From contig NC_090178.1 in assembly GCF_024679245.1 (NCBI RefSeq), positions 15,392,713 to 15,456,712 of the forward strand: 64,000 bases of DNA. The letters run 5' to 3'. Both the position numbers and the translations under genes were made by a program. This document shows, piece by piece, positions 46,890 to 58,171 of this stretch. The notes under the pieces are model-generated. The model had not been told where the DNA came from. It worked only from the letters and a program-made list of their open reading frames with translations, and did not search any database. Origin of the DNA: Pseudorasbora parva. Lineage: Eukaryota; Chordata; Actinopteri; Cypriniformes; Gobionidae. Each line of letters starts with the position of its first letter. The stretch's first letter is position 1.

Positions 46890-48827
46890 CATATATACAA
46901 GTCTCTTATACTAAGAATGGCTGTATTTTTTTTTTACAGTAATATTGTAAAATATTATTAAAATCTAAAATATCTAGTTTCTTTTTTAACACAATTTAAA
47001 CATGTAATTTATTCCTGTGATGGCAAAGCTGAATTTTCAGCATCATTAGATCATTACATACAGTATATCAATATACTATTTAGGTGCTCGAGAAACCTCT
47101 CTTATTATCAATGCTGAAAACCATGATACATGGTTTCTTTGTTAAATAGAAAGTATAAGAACAGCATTTATTTGAAATACAAATCTTTTGTAACATTATT
47201 TATGTATTTACAGTCATTTTTGAGACATATAATGTAAACTTGCTTAATAATTATTCATATCTTATTTTCATTTTTTAAATGACCCCAAACTTTTGATTGG
47301 TAGAGTATATATAAATAAAATCCTTGTTTTTGTTCCCACAAAACCATATGCAAAACAATGTTTTTCGTATACTCTTAAAAACATGTCATGGCAATACAAT
47401 AAAATAATTACAACTTTTTTTTTATTATCAGTTTTTAAAAAGCAGAAATTGTATGGTAATATAACATGATTTCATATTTTAAGTGTCCCTTAACACATTT
47501 TGTAAAATGTATTTATGTCGCAAACTTTATGAACCACCTTGCAGGCCCCTTTTTGAATGGACAACATTTTGCAGGAGATTTTGTTTGTATCAGCTAGTCA
47601 ATCAAATACATGCACTGAAAAGCCTGCCACAAAACCTTGCTATGTGGGCCTGAATTACTTCTTTAAGAATTACAAAGGATAAAGTTGTTATCGTCACTTT
47701 TGATTCTTGTTTAGTAGCGTTTCTGAGGTACTGAGGGCTGCTTTGTGTACCTCAAGCCGGTGTGCAATCACCACGCTGTTCTGATTCGTTTAAGCGGTAC
47801 GGGTTCAGCGCTGAAGCGTTTGCTTTGAGGACGAAAGAGGAGCTCGGTGATATGCATCAAACTCCTCAGGCAGAAGAAAGAGCCTGCTAGGCCACTTGTA
47901 ACTCCACTGAGCGTGGAAAACAGTTCAGCTACCACCCCCCACCTTCTCTCCTGACCTGGCCTTTTTTTAAATTGTTCCTCACAAAGCGCATTGTCTCCAG
48001 CTCCCCCCCCCCCCCCCCCAAACACTCCACCCGCCACCCCGCCACCCCCCCCAACACGCACGCACAGACGCGCGCACACATGTATATGCACATGTTTTGG
48101 GGTGTATATCGTCGGATGAGTTTTGGATGAGTTTCTCGAATTTTGTTTAAAGGAATCCGCAGCATTACCCTGCAGTTCACGCACAGGACAGGCCAGCTAC
48201 AGGGGCTCTGACCCAATGCTGACCAGATGACTGCACAGCTGAGATTATCTATTCCATTATTTAGTCCACAGATAGGTCTTGCTAGGTGACTTATTGAGAT
48301 GTATTGTCAAGGAGATAAACGTGAAGTAATCAGTATTTCCATCAAACTAGAAATTAAAGAGTGTGACAGATAAGCAAACAGAGATTGATAGAGAAGAATA
48401 ACAAGGTTTCTTCTTTCTAAGACTTCCAATGTTCCTTCTGTGCAAAATCAGTAATTGGTGTTTACGCAGCACAACTTTTAGTCTATCTCGCATCAGTTCC
48501 AGATCGCATTCTCATCTTTTTATCAGATTCATTTTCAGTCATCATTCCTATATCCCATCAATACAAAAAAATGCTACCATGTTTCCTCTTTGATGTAATG
48601 TCATTCAGCAATGGTGGTCATGTCAGTCTAACTTAGGCCAGTTCCTGATCCTAATTGATCCTTTCCTGTGGATTTCTTTAGTCCTGTCAATAAAAGATAA
48701 AAACAAATGGTAAAAATGAAAACATAAACAATGAGCAAATGAAAAAGGCAATAAAATAAGTACAATACAATAAAAAAGTAAATACAAACAAAAATCCTAT
48801 ATATATATGAATTATAAATGTATTAAT
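46218..48827. other. Non-coding DNA with microsatellites
   Basis: Contains (TA)n at 46807-46885 and a poly-C run at 48003-48019. A minus-strand frame crossing the poly-C run reads as glycine repeats and is not a gene. The part at 47740-47930 is balanced in composition and could be conserved sequence. Confidence 0.45.
46807..46885. repeat. (TA)n microsatellite
   Basis: About 39 TA units. Confidence 0.97.
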
Positions 48828-49115
48828 ATTAGGGCTGTCAATCGATTAAAATATTTAATCGTGGTTAATCATGATTGTCATGAGTTAACTCGCGATTAAT
48901 CGAAACCTAATCGCACATTTTTATCAGTTGTAAATGCATCCTAAATTAAGTTTAAATTAAGTTTTTAATACTCTAATCAACATTCTTATGGGCAAATATG
49001 CATGCTTTATGCAAATGTATGTTTATTATTAGTGAAACCATACTTATTCAATAATACAGCATGAAGACTAGAAATGTATCAAAGGTCATAGATGTTTAGC
49101 AAAAAACTTGCTGAT

Positions 49116-49644
49116 TAGCCTAGAAATCTAGACGCACCCTATAGCGGCAGCAAATCTAATCTGCCCGCGAGTGACGTCTAGCAACTCTCAATACCCTTCT
49201 GAGCTGTATTCCCCTAACTCTTGCCGGGCCAATCACATCGTGCATAGAGTCGGTGGGCGGGGCCATAATGACGACGGCCGTGTTGCGTTTGCGTGCTTCT
49301 AGTAAACACAGAAACTGGCGAACGGCTGTCTTTCGAATCAGCTTTGACTGCGACTCTGGAAGACTTGGAGTTAAGCTTTTCTCTGAGAAAAGAACAAAGA
49401 ACGGCACTGAAGTCATTCTTAAAAAGGAAAGATGTGTTCGGAGTTTTGCCTACCGGATACGGCGAATCTTTAATCTATCAGCGAGCTCTGTTTCACCTTC
49501 ATTGCTCTGGTTGGTTGTAGCGCTGTCCTATCGTGTGCAGAGGGAGTTTGAAAGACAACCGTTTATCCCGCCCCTCGGATTGAGCCCTGTCTATGGTGAG
49601 TTTCCAGACCAAACATCTTGATGTGGGTCTGGCTTGTCAGGCTA
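49116..49644 (+). mobile_element. RecQ-motif repeat, most complete copy
   Basis: Ends TAGCCTAGAAATCTAGACGC and CTGGCTTGTCAGGCTA share TAGCCT/AGGCTA. The plus strand at about 49320-49475 reads FESALTATLEDLELSFSLRK, EQRTALKSFLKRKDVF, then GVLPTGYGESLIYQRALF, resembling RecQ helicase motifs 0 and I. The Walker A lysine is Glu here. An AATGG/GTGAGT donor-like site follows near 49592. At 529 bp it can encode only the start of a helicase. Confidence 0.65.
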
Positions 49645-49757
49645 CTTGCTCATGTCTCTTAAGCCTAATTAAGCTTAAAAATGTAGAATAAGCAGTGACT
49701 TCTCTCATTTTAAGAATATAAATAAAGGGAGTTTTTACACTGGCAGTTTAATTCAGA

Positions 49758-50873
49758 ACACCCGAAATATGTACCTCCAGGTACGTTTACCTGCACTTTT
49801 TGGGGGAAACGTCCACCGGAGGCGCTATGTGGTAATATTTTTTCTCCATTCACAGACTGATCTCATGAAATGGCTTATGTATGACACACCAATTCGTATG
49901 CCATTTTGGCATTTTAATCGCTTTTTGTGTGCAGTTACATTTTATCCCCCTACACCGCCCCTGCCCCTAAACCTACCCATCACACACGCACGCACACACT
50001 CACACACAGCCCCTAAACCTACCCATCACAAGAAACATTCTGCATTTTTACATTTTCAAAAAAACAATTTAGTATGTTTATAAATCCATTTACCTTGTGG
50101 ACACACACACATATTCAGACACATTTTGAACGCGTAACTCAAACGCTTTCCTAAACCTACCCATTTGTGTATTATACAAAACAGGATATAACAGGCAGAT
50201 ACGACAGCAGGCACAATTTATTCAGAAAGTACAAATATCCCAAGTGTTCCGAGGCCAAACGATTGATTTGTGTGAAGAAAATCCCCAAAAGTGATCAGTA
50301 ACGTCGAGTCCATCCGCTGAATATTAATAATACATTTCAAATATTGCTGCCGGAAGAAACGTCACGTCAGCTTTGACAGCATTGGCTGTCGTGTGTCTCG
50401 TGACCAATTGCGTCATTACGTCAGCTTTGATTGTAAAATGCCATTTGCTCTCATGTGTCTCGTGACCGATCGCGTCACTTTCCGACCGTGTGTATCATTT
50501 GAATCAGAAATATGAATGAACGAGTGTGTGTGTGTGTTATGTTCGCAAAGGAGCGCGATCATCATTTCAACGACTAAAACATTAAGATCAACTCTGTTCT
50601 TCACATGAAGATATCGTATGACTTCAGAATGCAACATGAGTTAATGCTTTAGTTTTTTGGTCAGTTTTGTGATTGTACATTTATTTGCTTGTTACGTGTT
50701 TTATATTGTTTGAGAGTTGGTAGGTTTAGGGTAGGAGTGGAGTTAGTTTCTTCAAAATATAAAATTAGGCTATAAATATTAATTCTGTGAGATCAGGTTG
50801 GCGGAGCGCCTCCGGTGGACGGCTCACCCAAAAAGTGCAGGTAAACGTACCTGGAGGTACATATTTCGGGTGT
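49758..50873. mobile_element. 1.1 kb element with 70-bp TIRs and a core shared with 17677-18774
   Basis: ACACCCGAAATATGTACCTC at the left is mirrored by GAGGTACATATTTCGGGTGT at the right, and the inverted similarity continues for about 70 bp to GGAGGCGCT. Inside, CAGACTGATCTCATG at 49853 and CTGTGAGATCAGGTTG near 50788 resemble the termini of the 17.7 kb element. About 650 bp between them (50106-50770) are colinear with it. Confidence 0.8.
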
Positions 50874-51255
50874 TGCCAAAATGTAGGCAGAGTCACGTAT
50901 TTCAACAAAACACATGTACTGTAAGTGGTGATGTGTTAATAATGATTTACCTCAGATAAGAGCGAGAGTGAGCTTCAGTCAGTGTATCACGCTTTTAGCC
51001 TACTGCAGAGAATGTGCTCAGTGAAAGGAGTCTAATAAAAGTTCAACTGAAAATTTGATCGCTTGTAGGCAATAACAGCACTTTTGGTTTAGAATAGTAA
51101 TATTAATGTTAACCCTTTTCTTTCTGTTTGCTTTTGCATCCTTTACGTCTGGCTTATCGCAATTTCTCCAACTAAGGGCTACGCCATGGATCAAACAAAA
51201 TAAGCGTTGTTAATAGGCTATTAGGGCCATTAAAATGAATTTTGACAGCCCTAAT

Positions 51256-53932
51256 TAATATATATAATAAATAATTAAACATGTTAAATATATAATATAG
51301 TAATAACAATACATTATATAATGCATTCTTAGTCTACTGGTGCACTGACTGCTAAAATAGTACAAATATAATTGTTAACTAATTTTCTTTTGAGTTAAAT
51401 GACAGATTATATGCTTGAATCATTGCCATAACCACCATAAATGTCAGGGCAGACACAATCAACCCAATATTCAGAATGGTGTTTTTTTTATTTTATTTTT
51501 TATTTTTTTTACTCTAAACAGCAATTATAAAACTTTTACATTTGGTCTACTCATTCTTGAATATATGGTTTCATCCTGGTTTTAGGGTTTGTATTTGATG
51601 GTTTACTTGCCAGTGCATGCGTAAACAAGATGTAGCCTATCATTTTAACTCACCACCTTGGGAAAAAAAACAAACCATGATGGCTCTCAGCTTCCCACAG
51701 CTTTTACAATGCCTGACTTACCTCGACCCCTGAATTCCCCCCTAGAGGCCAACATCCCATGTCCCCCCTCCACCATAGCCTGGTACTTCAAACAGGACCA
51801 GGACTTACACTGATTAACTGGCTTTCTCTGCCACCCACCTATTAATGCTCCAACCTTCATTAACACCAGGCTGATGAATGGTGGAGCGTTGAGAGGAGGT
51901 GTTAACACAGCACCTGCCTGCACTCATGTGGCCATTTATTAACCAACAATGACCTTCCACATCATAAAGCTGCTGGCCCTCTATTTGCTGTCTAATAAAC
52001 AGAGGGTTACCCCTCCACCCCACCCCCAGCACTTTAACTCAACCCACTCTAAGTCTTTATTGTGCTTTAAAGGACAGAAAATGTCTGTAAACTCGGAACA
52101 CCTGGAATGCAGAAGGGGATGAGGATGGGACTGCAGGTGGTTCGAAGAGGTCATCTGAATACACAGGCTCAAGATGCCGCTAAAACAAATCAAAACAATA
52201 TCATGGGTAGATGGTTTTGACATGTCCAAGGCTTCATGGAGGGAGAAGTGAATTGATGTGGACAATTCTCTTCATCATCTCTAATATTCTAATATTACAC
52301 CCTATGGATTTCACAAAATGAAAATATGATGGACGGACCACATCTCGCATCTTACCGTAGAATGAGGCCGTTTTCTTTGAGCAATGACGTTTGGTATCCA
52401 AGCACCATTCCAGTCTCCCCTCTGCGGGCGGACGGAGGGAAACAGGAGAGAGTGAGAGAGATCATAATGGGCCCTAATGTGAGGACATATTTATTTCATT
52501 CATTAGGTGGAGTAATTGGGCCCTCTTTCAGTGTGGCCTAGGTTAAACAGCCGAGTGATGGATGGTGCTTTTGACAGAGGTTAGCCGGCTTCCGCTCTCA
52601 CTGCCATTCTTTTCTTTGAGAGATGGCTCCTGTCACGGCATTCGTGGAGAGAGATCAACTGGGAGAGTGGCGTTCTAGCCAAAAATCGTCAAAACTAATT
52701 TGAGGAAAAGTCAATGAACAGCATAGAATAACACACCGGAGCCCACCGCAACACTGAATCCGCCCACCCAAAATGGCCGCGCTATTAAGACTGCCCAAAA
52801 TCGCCATTCTTCACGAATTCTGGAAACATTTTACTCTGTATCAAAAAAGAACCTGTTACACAAACACAGTTCCTGTTATTATGCGCACTCCAAACCACAG
52901 TGTGTTGGGGAGGCATAAAAATACTTCCAGTGACCACAGTGAAACATTTAGTAGACTCGAAAAGATGGATAAACATTTGCATGATGAGGCAGGGCTAATA
53001 AAAGTATTTAGATAAATTATTCCTGCTGGGCACTGCTGTAAAAAAGGAAACCATATTCGTCATTCAAGGTTCAGTAACAAAACCACAGCCAGTCAGTCGC
53101 AATCACAAACTTTCACAGAAGCGGTAATTACTGTAAAATAGATTTAAATGTAAGAGTATGTTTTAAGAATGGCTTCCAGGTCATTTTAACTTAATTAGCG
53201 GTGCATACTAAGCCAAGTATGATTATATTATACTATAAAATAGACTTATAATGAGGAACAAGACATATAGAGACTAGAACACCATACGGGTGGGCTTGTT
53301 TGACTTGCAGGCAACCACCAAGAAAACCCTTGCACTGAGGTGGCGAGTTTTGCACTACTCACAGTTCTTCAGTCAACATAAAACTCAAGTTGTTTATTTG
53401 CAGTCTTTCATGCATAGAGTAATTTTTTATATATCAATAATAGTGGAGTTTATGAAAACCATTCAGGTACACTGACTCTATTCACTGTTGCTTTTTAATT
53501 CTGTGAAATGACAATCCATCTCTCGGCGATCCTTTCTTTTGGCAGAGTCCCATCTCTGGCAGGTGGATCAAACCATCATTTGAGCAGGGGTGGGACGGGT
53601 TCTTAAATTAAAGCAGGGGTGAAGCTTGGTTTCACAGCTCCCTCGCCACAATGCCCCGCCAGCAAAATAAATGCCATTTTATGTGTTTCCATAAATCCTA
53701 TCAAATGAGTACTTTCCCTTGTTTTTTCCTTCATTTGATTTGCCAGAGCTGCTTCCTGCCTCAAAGCTGGTTGAATGCCTGTCTAACTGCACAGATACAA
53801 ACTTACTATCATGAACTATCTGCGTCACTGTAACAATATGCTGCAAGATATTACAAGTTTACAAGCTTTGTGACACAAACACTCCTAGTTAAGACAATTA
53901 AAAAAATAATAATTCAATAAAAAGTATAAAGA
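51256..53932. other. Non-coding, apparently single-copy stretch
   Basis: No repeat partner. The part at 52320-52680 is less AT-rich, with ATTCATTAGGTGGAGTAATT and two GGGCCC motifs. It looks more like regulatory DNA than repeat debris. Confidence 0.45.
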
Positions 53933-54113
<181 letters not shown>

Positions 54114-54115
54114 CA

Positions 54116-54965
54116 GACATTACATTATGACCACCTTCCTACTAATGTGTTGGTCCCCCTTTTGTAGCCAAAACCACACTGACCCATCGAGGCATGAACT
54201 CAGCTAGACCCCCTGACACCAAGATGTTAGCAGCAGATCCTTTAAGTCCTTTAAGTTGCAAAGTGGGACCTCCATGGATCTGATTGGATTGAGATCCTGT
54301 GAATTTGGAATTCAAGTCAACACCTCAAACTTGTTGTTGTGCTCTTCAAACCCTACCTGAACCATTTTTGCTTTGTGGTATTCTCTGGTGCAGCCACCAG
54401 AGAATACCGTTTTCATGAAACGAGTGTACATGATCTGCAATGCTTAGGTAGGTGGTACGTGTCAAAGTAACATTCACATGGATTGCCGAAAGCATCACAC
54501 TGCCTCTGCTAGCTTGCCTTCTTCCCATAGTGCATCGTGGTGCCATGTGTTCTCCAGGTAGGCGACACACACCCACCCAGCCATCCACGTAATTGTAAAA
54601 AAAAAAACGTGATTCATAAGACCAGGCCTTTATTAACTTCTTGAGCAATTTGAGCTACAGTAGCTCGTCTGTTTGATCGTACCACATGTGTCAGCCTTCG
54701 CTCCCCACTTGCATCAATGAGCCTTGGCAGACCATGATTCCGGTTCACCACTGTTTCTTCCTTGGAGCACTTTTGATAGATACTACAACTATTGACTGTG
54801 AACACCCCACAAGAGCTGTATAGTTGGGAGATGCTCTGACCCAGTCGTCTAGCAATCACAATTAAGCTCTTGTCAAACTCGCTCAAATCCTTACGCTTGC
54901 CAATTTTCCCTGCTTCTGTCACATCAACTATGACGAAAACAGGTGCCGTGATGAAGAGATAATCA
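54116..54965 (-). pseudogene. Tc1-like transposase pseudogene, inverted copy
   Basis: On the minus strand the order is a helix-turn-helix region ([16 protein letters not shown] near 54810-54860), [20 protein letters not shown] near 54650-54710, and AIHVNVTLTRTTY near 54440-54485. Frame breaks separate them, and the end near 54117 carries the ATGTAATGTCTGAT-type terminus next to the microsatellite. It is the same subfamily as 18930-19760. Non-functional. Confidence 0.8.
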
Positions 54966-54987
54966 GTGTTATTCACTTCACCCGATC

Positions 54988-54990
<3 letters not shown>

Positions 54991-55060
<70 letters not shown>
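54991..55060. repeat. (TA)n microsatellite
   Basis: About 35 TA units, separated from the next array by 94 bp. Confidence 0.97.
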
Positions 55061-55063
<3 letters not shown>

Positions 55064-55154
55064 AATATACCAATTCAATAAATGTAAGGCTGCCAAGTCG
55101 AGCAAAAGAGATGGTGACACTTGGTGATACATATATATACATATATGTATATAT

Positions 55155-55292
<138 letters not shown>

Positions 55293-56566
55293 TGTAGCCC
55301 GGAATGTGAATTACTAATAACACCGGACACAGGATGAATAATATAAACGGGGTTCTTTTATTCCAGACTGCACTTGTAGTAGTGCAGCGTTAATTATGCA
55401 AATATGGGGAAGAGTAGAGTAGAACAGCTCAAGCAAGTGAACAGTTGTTGAAATCAATAAAGTTTGTTTCTCAACCCGCAAGTTTGTTTCTTTAGTGCTC
55501 AGTCATCATAAAATATTAATCACAAAATTTGCCAACATAGACAACGGTAGCAGCCACATTCTGGAAAACAAATGCAAACATTATTACAGCGTTTTCCTGT
55601 ATGGAAACCAAACAAGGCTGCATAAGTTACATGAAAAATGCATTCAAATGAAATAAGAGGTTACTTTTGATTATTACTGACACCTTTCAAAAGTCGTTAC
55701 ACAATTTAGCATTCAATCAACCCAACATCAGTAAATAAACACTCTTACAACTCCAAAAACAGATTTAAGAATTCAAACTTACTGTTTATCACCACTCTAG
55801 CTCATGTAAACATTAATGAGGCATCTGATGAGCTTGATTTTCCTCTGCACACAGTAAAAGCAAACATTTTACACTTTGCATTAACATTTTGAATATGACA
55901 TTATAACACCACATTCATTCTGCTCTTCTCAATGTAACACATGTGCATGTCGATTGATAACAGTTACACATTTTAGAAACAATAACATTAAACAACACTC
56001 ACTGATGTTCAAGGCTCACACCGGAAACACACCCAGAGGGCCTACGGAGCACTTTTTCTCCCCTCTTGAATAAACAAAGTGATTCTGAGTAACACGGTTT
56101 CATGTGGAAATACACACAAATATAAACAGATTCAATATTATAATAAATTGTTTATATCTCTACACTTACGCTTCTTTGAAAGACAATGTTGTTTTTATAC
56201 GACAACACGATGCGTCCCAACAGACATCGGTGTCAACCGGACAAGTACACGGCCATTTAAGACAACAAAACACTGAGAAACTGTGTTTAACTCAGAAAGT
56301 ATATATTTCTCAATATTTTCCGTTTAGTGAGCATTATTAGCGCTAATTCCTGACCGCATGCTCACCATCCAAAACCGCATTGAAATAACACTGCTCTCAT
56401 ACCACTCTCGCGGCACTTCCAGATGGCCAATGTCACGTTTTCTTAAAGGGCCAGCACAAGATTAATTCAACGTAAGAGAAAAGGCATTAAAACATGTTAT
56501 ACGTGTTATTTACTAGAAGCAGGACTCAATAACCAGTTTTGTGATTAAACTTTTCACTTGGTTACA
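55293..56566 (-). repeat. 3' LTR of the gypsy-type element
   Basis: 1,274 bp, beginning TGTAACC and ending GGGCTACA on the minus strand. I saw no difference from 62351-63624. A minus-strand AATAAA at 55362-55357 could be the polyadenylation signal. Confidence 0.95.
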
Positions 56567-56577
56567 CTCTCCCCTGC
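56567..56577 (-). promoter_or_regulatory. Polypurine tract of the gypsy-type element
   Basis: The minus strand reads GCAGGGGAGAG immediately before the 3' LTR TGTAAC. Confidence 0.85.
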
Positions 56578-56608
56578 TGTTAGTCAACGTCCTCGGTGAC
56601 TACTAACG

Positions 56609-58171
56609 CTAATCATCTTTTCCTCCTTGAAGTTTCCCGGTGGTATAAAGAACCATTCCAGCCAGCACTTGGGAAAGCACATCAGGACTGAAAGATACTG
56701 CATTGCACACAGATTTTGGTAATCGGTCTGGATTACTATGCACTCCTGCATTTGTTCTCTGTGTTCGGCGCACCACAGGACATGGTACTTCTGATTTAAC
56801 ATGTCCTTTTCTCTCTTTTCTAGGAGCAGGCACGGGTTTAACAACAGGATCCTCAACAGGTAAGTGAACACATTCAGTTTCTGGCTCAACAGGTCCTGGC
56901 ATCACTCCCAGCGTATCCATAGATATCTCCTGACTCTCTGATCCTGAGAAACCATGATTCCCATCAGGTCCTTCTGTCTGAACATCAACATAGTCTTTAA
57001 CCCCATCAACTGGCCGTTCTGTACGCTCAGATGTTGGAACCATTGCCACTCTCTCCCCAGGACACAGAACTTCCTCCACCAGAACACACTCTGCCTCCAG
57101 CGAGGGCACGTCGGACTCAGAAACTGAGGTAGGTTCCACCTCCACAGGGAGTTTCCGACACCTTGGCATGGGTATAGGGGCTGGATTATTGCAGGGTCTG
57201 AGGTTGGATCTGTGCACTCTCTTAACTGTACCTCCTTCCACAGGCTCCACGGTGTATGTGGTCCCCTGAACCTCCGACACTCTGTACACGGTGGAAGACC
57301 ATGCATCCTGAATCTTTTTTCTTCCTAGTGGTCGGTTCCGCAGGTACACATGCTGTCCAATTTCTACTGCTGGACAGTATACTTGCTCCTCATGCTGTTT
57401 TGCTCGTTCCACAGCCTTCCTTTCAGCATATGCCTTAGCTCGAAAATGAGCATCTCTTAAACGCTCCTGGTGTACTTTTAACCAGTCAAGTTTATCATCT
57501 GTTTCAGGTTCCTGTCCCAACAGAGCGTCAACTGGCAGATGCGGCTGAACTCCGAACAACAGATAGTACGGTGAGTAACCTGTAGATGAGTGTGGAGTCA
57601 CATTATAGGCATAGACGAGCTCTGATAAATGTTCCGGCCACCTGCGCTTCTTTTCAGGAGGGAGAGACTTCAAGAGGTCATGAATTGTTCTGTTGAACCT
57701 CTCACATTGAGGGTTTCCCTGGGGGTGGTGTGGTGTTGTACGGGTCTTCTTGACTCCATACAATTTGCAGAGCTCTGCAATCACAGCACTTTCAAAGTTC
57801 CTGCCCTGATCAGAGTGCAAGCGTTGGGGCACTCCATACTTCAGGAACCATTCTCTGAGAAGGACCTTAGCCGTTGTCTCCGCCTTCTGATCACGGGTGG
57901 GAAATGCTTGACTGAACTTCGTAAACACGTCAGTTACTACTAGAACATTTTCTCGTCCATCTGTGGCTGGCTCAAGGGTCGTAAAGTCAACTGCTACAAC
58001 CTCCAATGGTCGGGAAGCCAAGAATGAAGCCCAAGGGGCCTTAATCTTCGGTTGAGGCATCTTTGCTAACACACAACGCTGACATCGCTTCACCCACTGC
58101 TCCACATCCTCGTACATTCCACCCCAGAAACATCTCTGTCTCAACAGGTAGGTAACAACAACTGGTGGCAT
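56609..58171 (-). pseudogene. Integrase part of pol, N-terminus damaged
   Basis: This 520-codon frame holds a retroviral-type integrase that would insert the element's cDNA in the nucleus. The DDE triad is intact: D62 (VVAVDF), D121 (HSDQG) and E157 (QCERFN), with the standard 35 residues between the last two. Only the cysteine half of the HHCC zinc finger is present (C30-x2-C33). The two histidines that should precede CFWGGM are missing. The frame differs from the upstream RT frame, and the two overlap by 31 bases. The C-terminal part (about 265-330) has an SH3-like module with RVHRSNLRPC, and then a long Pro/Glu-rich tail. The first Met is only the first ATG available; the natural product would be a pol polyprotein. 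The missing zinc-finger half plus the frame change indicate a deletion, not a second translation start. Confidence 0.85.

Larger units (their letters stand above)
48828..51255. mobile_element. 2.4 kb TIR element (ATTAGGGCTGTCAA ends) with two nested elements
   Basis: ATTAGGGCTGTCAATCGATT at the left is mirrored by AATTTTGACAGCCCTAAT at the right. The left arm has repeated CGATTAA/TTAATCG motifs. Nested are the RecQ-motif repeat (49116-49644) and the long-TIR element (49758-50873). No transposase frame remains. Confidence 0.8.

Noticed and set aside
47768..48184. 138-codon minus-strand frame with glycine runs
   Set aside because: Crosses a poly-C tract that generates the glycines.
56079..56340. 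Duplicate small plus-strand frames in both LTRs (also 63137-63398)
   Set aside because: They are identical because the LTRs are identical, lie antisense to the element and have no domain.
56584..57306. Shadow frames within the integrase region
   Set aside because: Other-frame reading of the integrase gene and LTR boundary, without own features.
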